Positions 1-64,000 of a DNA stretch of 64,000 nucleotides are shown one piece after another. The DNA lies in NCBI GenBank assembly GCA_030674185.1, contig CM060306.1:33927981-33991980 (forward strand), read 5' to 3'. Position 1 is the stretch's first letter. Each line of letters starts with the position of its first letter. A model generated the notes under the pieces. That model made no database searches. It was not told where the DNA came from and saw only the letters and a list, made by a program, of their open reading frames with translations. Source of the DNA: Monoplex corrugatus (taxonomy: Eukaryota > Mollusca > Gastropoda > Littorinimorpha > Ranellidae). Made by a program: the position numbers and the translations under genes.

Positions 1-570
1 CAACAGCACAGACAGACACAGATAAACAGAAACAGATGACACAAACAGCACAGACAGACACAGATAAACAGAAACAGATAGACACAAACAGCACAGACAG
101 ACACAGATAAACAGAAATAGATGGACACAAACAGCACAGACAGACACAGATAAACAGAAACAGATAGACACAAACAGCACAGACAGACACAGATAAACAG
201 AAACAGATAGACACAAACAGCACAGACAGACACAGATAAACAGAAACAGATGGACACAAACAGCACAGACAGACACAGATAAACAGAAACAGACAGACAC
301 AAACAGCACAGACAGACACAGATAAACAGAAACAGATAGACACAAACAGCACAGACACAGATAAACAGAAACAGATAGACACAAACAGCACAGACACAGA
401 TAAACAGAAACAGTAGACAAAACAGCACAGACAGACACAGATAAAAAGACACAAAAAACACAAATAGACATAAATAGCAGACAGACAAAGATAAAAAAAA
501 AAAGACAGACAGACACAAATAGTAGACAGACACAAATAGCAGACACAGATAAACAGACACAGATGATAAA
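1..570. repeat. Minisatellite, about 43-bp unit, in the intron after exon 49
   Basis: About ten copies of a unit containing AGCACAGACAGACACAG and ATAAACAGAAACAGATAG run from the window edge to about 420, then decay into shorter CAGACA repeats. It starts about 15-20 bp from the exon 49 donor. Some copies lack an internal GACA. Confidence 0.9.
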
Positions 571-583
571 GACAGCCCATTAC

Positions 584-64000
<63,417 letters not shown>

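Noticed and set aside
1..570. CRISPR-like regular repeats
   Set aside because: The copies are contiguous with no unique spacers, the unit is a simple minisatellite, and the DNA is eukaryotic.

Overview
The window is eukaryotic, AT-rich and intron-dominated. It looks like a metazoan, most likely a mollusc and perhaps a gastropod. The reasons are very long introns packed with CA/TG and GA microsatellites, many tRNA-derived SINE-like repeats, TTAA-flanked piggyBac-like inserts and RTE-like retrotransposon tails. The species assignment is inference. Almost the whole window is the middle of one gene on the minus strand. I can place 49 exons (584 to 64000) whose splice phases join without a gap. 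They give about 9.7 kb of coding sequence, roughly 3,230 codons. Neither the start codon nor the stop codon is inside the window. Exons are numbered 1 to 49 here in transcript order, so exon 1 is at the right edge.

Exons 1-35 (64000 down to 18801) encode a huge cysteine-rich ectodomain. It is built from dozens of short modules of the type CPxG-(Y/H)YC / C-P-x-G-T-(F/Y)-x-N-x-T-G, the Ephrin_rec_like (GCC2/GCC3) repeat pattern. Exons 36-41 encode a different membrane-proximal region. It has a small Cys-rich part, then a segment that reads like a cupredoxin-type beta sandwich, then a single transmembrane helix in exon 41. Exons 42-49 encode a cytoplasmic tail with a basic stop-transfer, a charged helical/coiled-coil part, and a second unrelated repeat family of the form DPxTGxxxPVLxxTLxxxTG. 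The tail continues past the left edge. I do not recognise a named gene; the architecture is a giant type I membrane protein.

The reading frame is intact everywhere except exon 24, where one base appears to be missing inside a CPAG-HYC module. It is either an assembly error or a true frameshift.

The introns hold almost everything else: minisatellites (43, 27, 94, 38 and 74 bp units) that often begin right at a splice site, long microsatellites, local duplications of 60-125 bp, at least five dispersed SINE-like families, three or four RTE-like reverse transcriptase tails, a pair of pogo-like MITEs, a piggyBac-like deletion derivative nested in a SINE, an 80-bp TTAA-flanked palindrome with decayed relatives, and a cluster of four tRNA-like units. 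I found no independent protein gene, functional tRNA, rRNA or CRISPR array.
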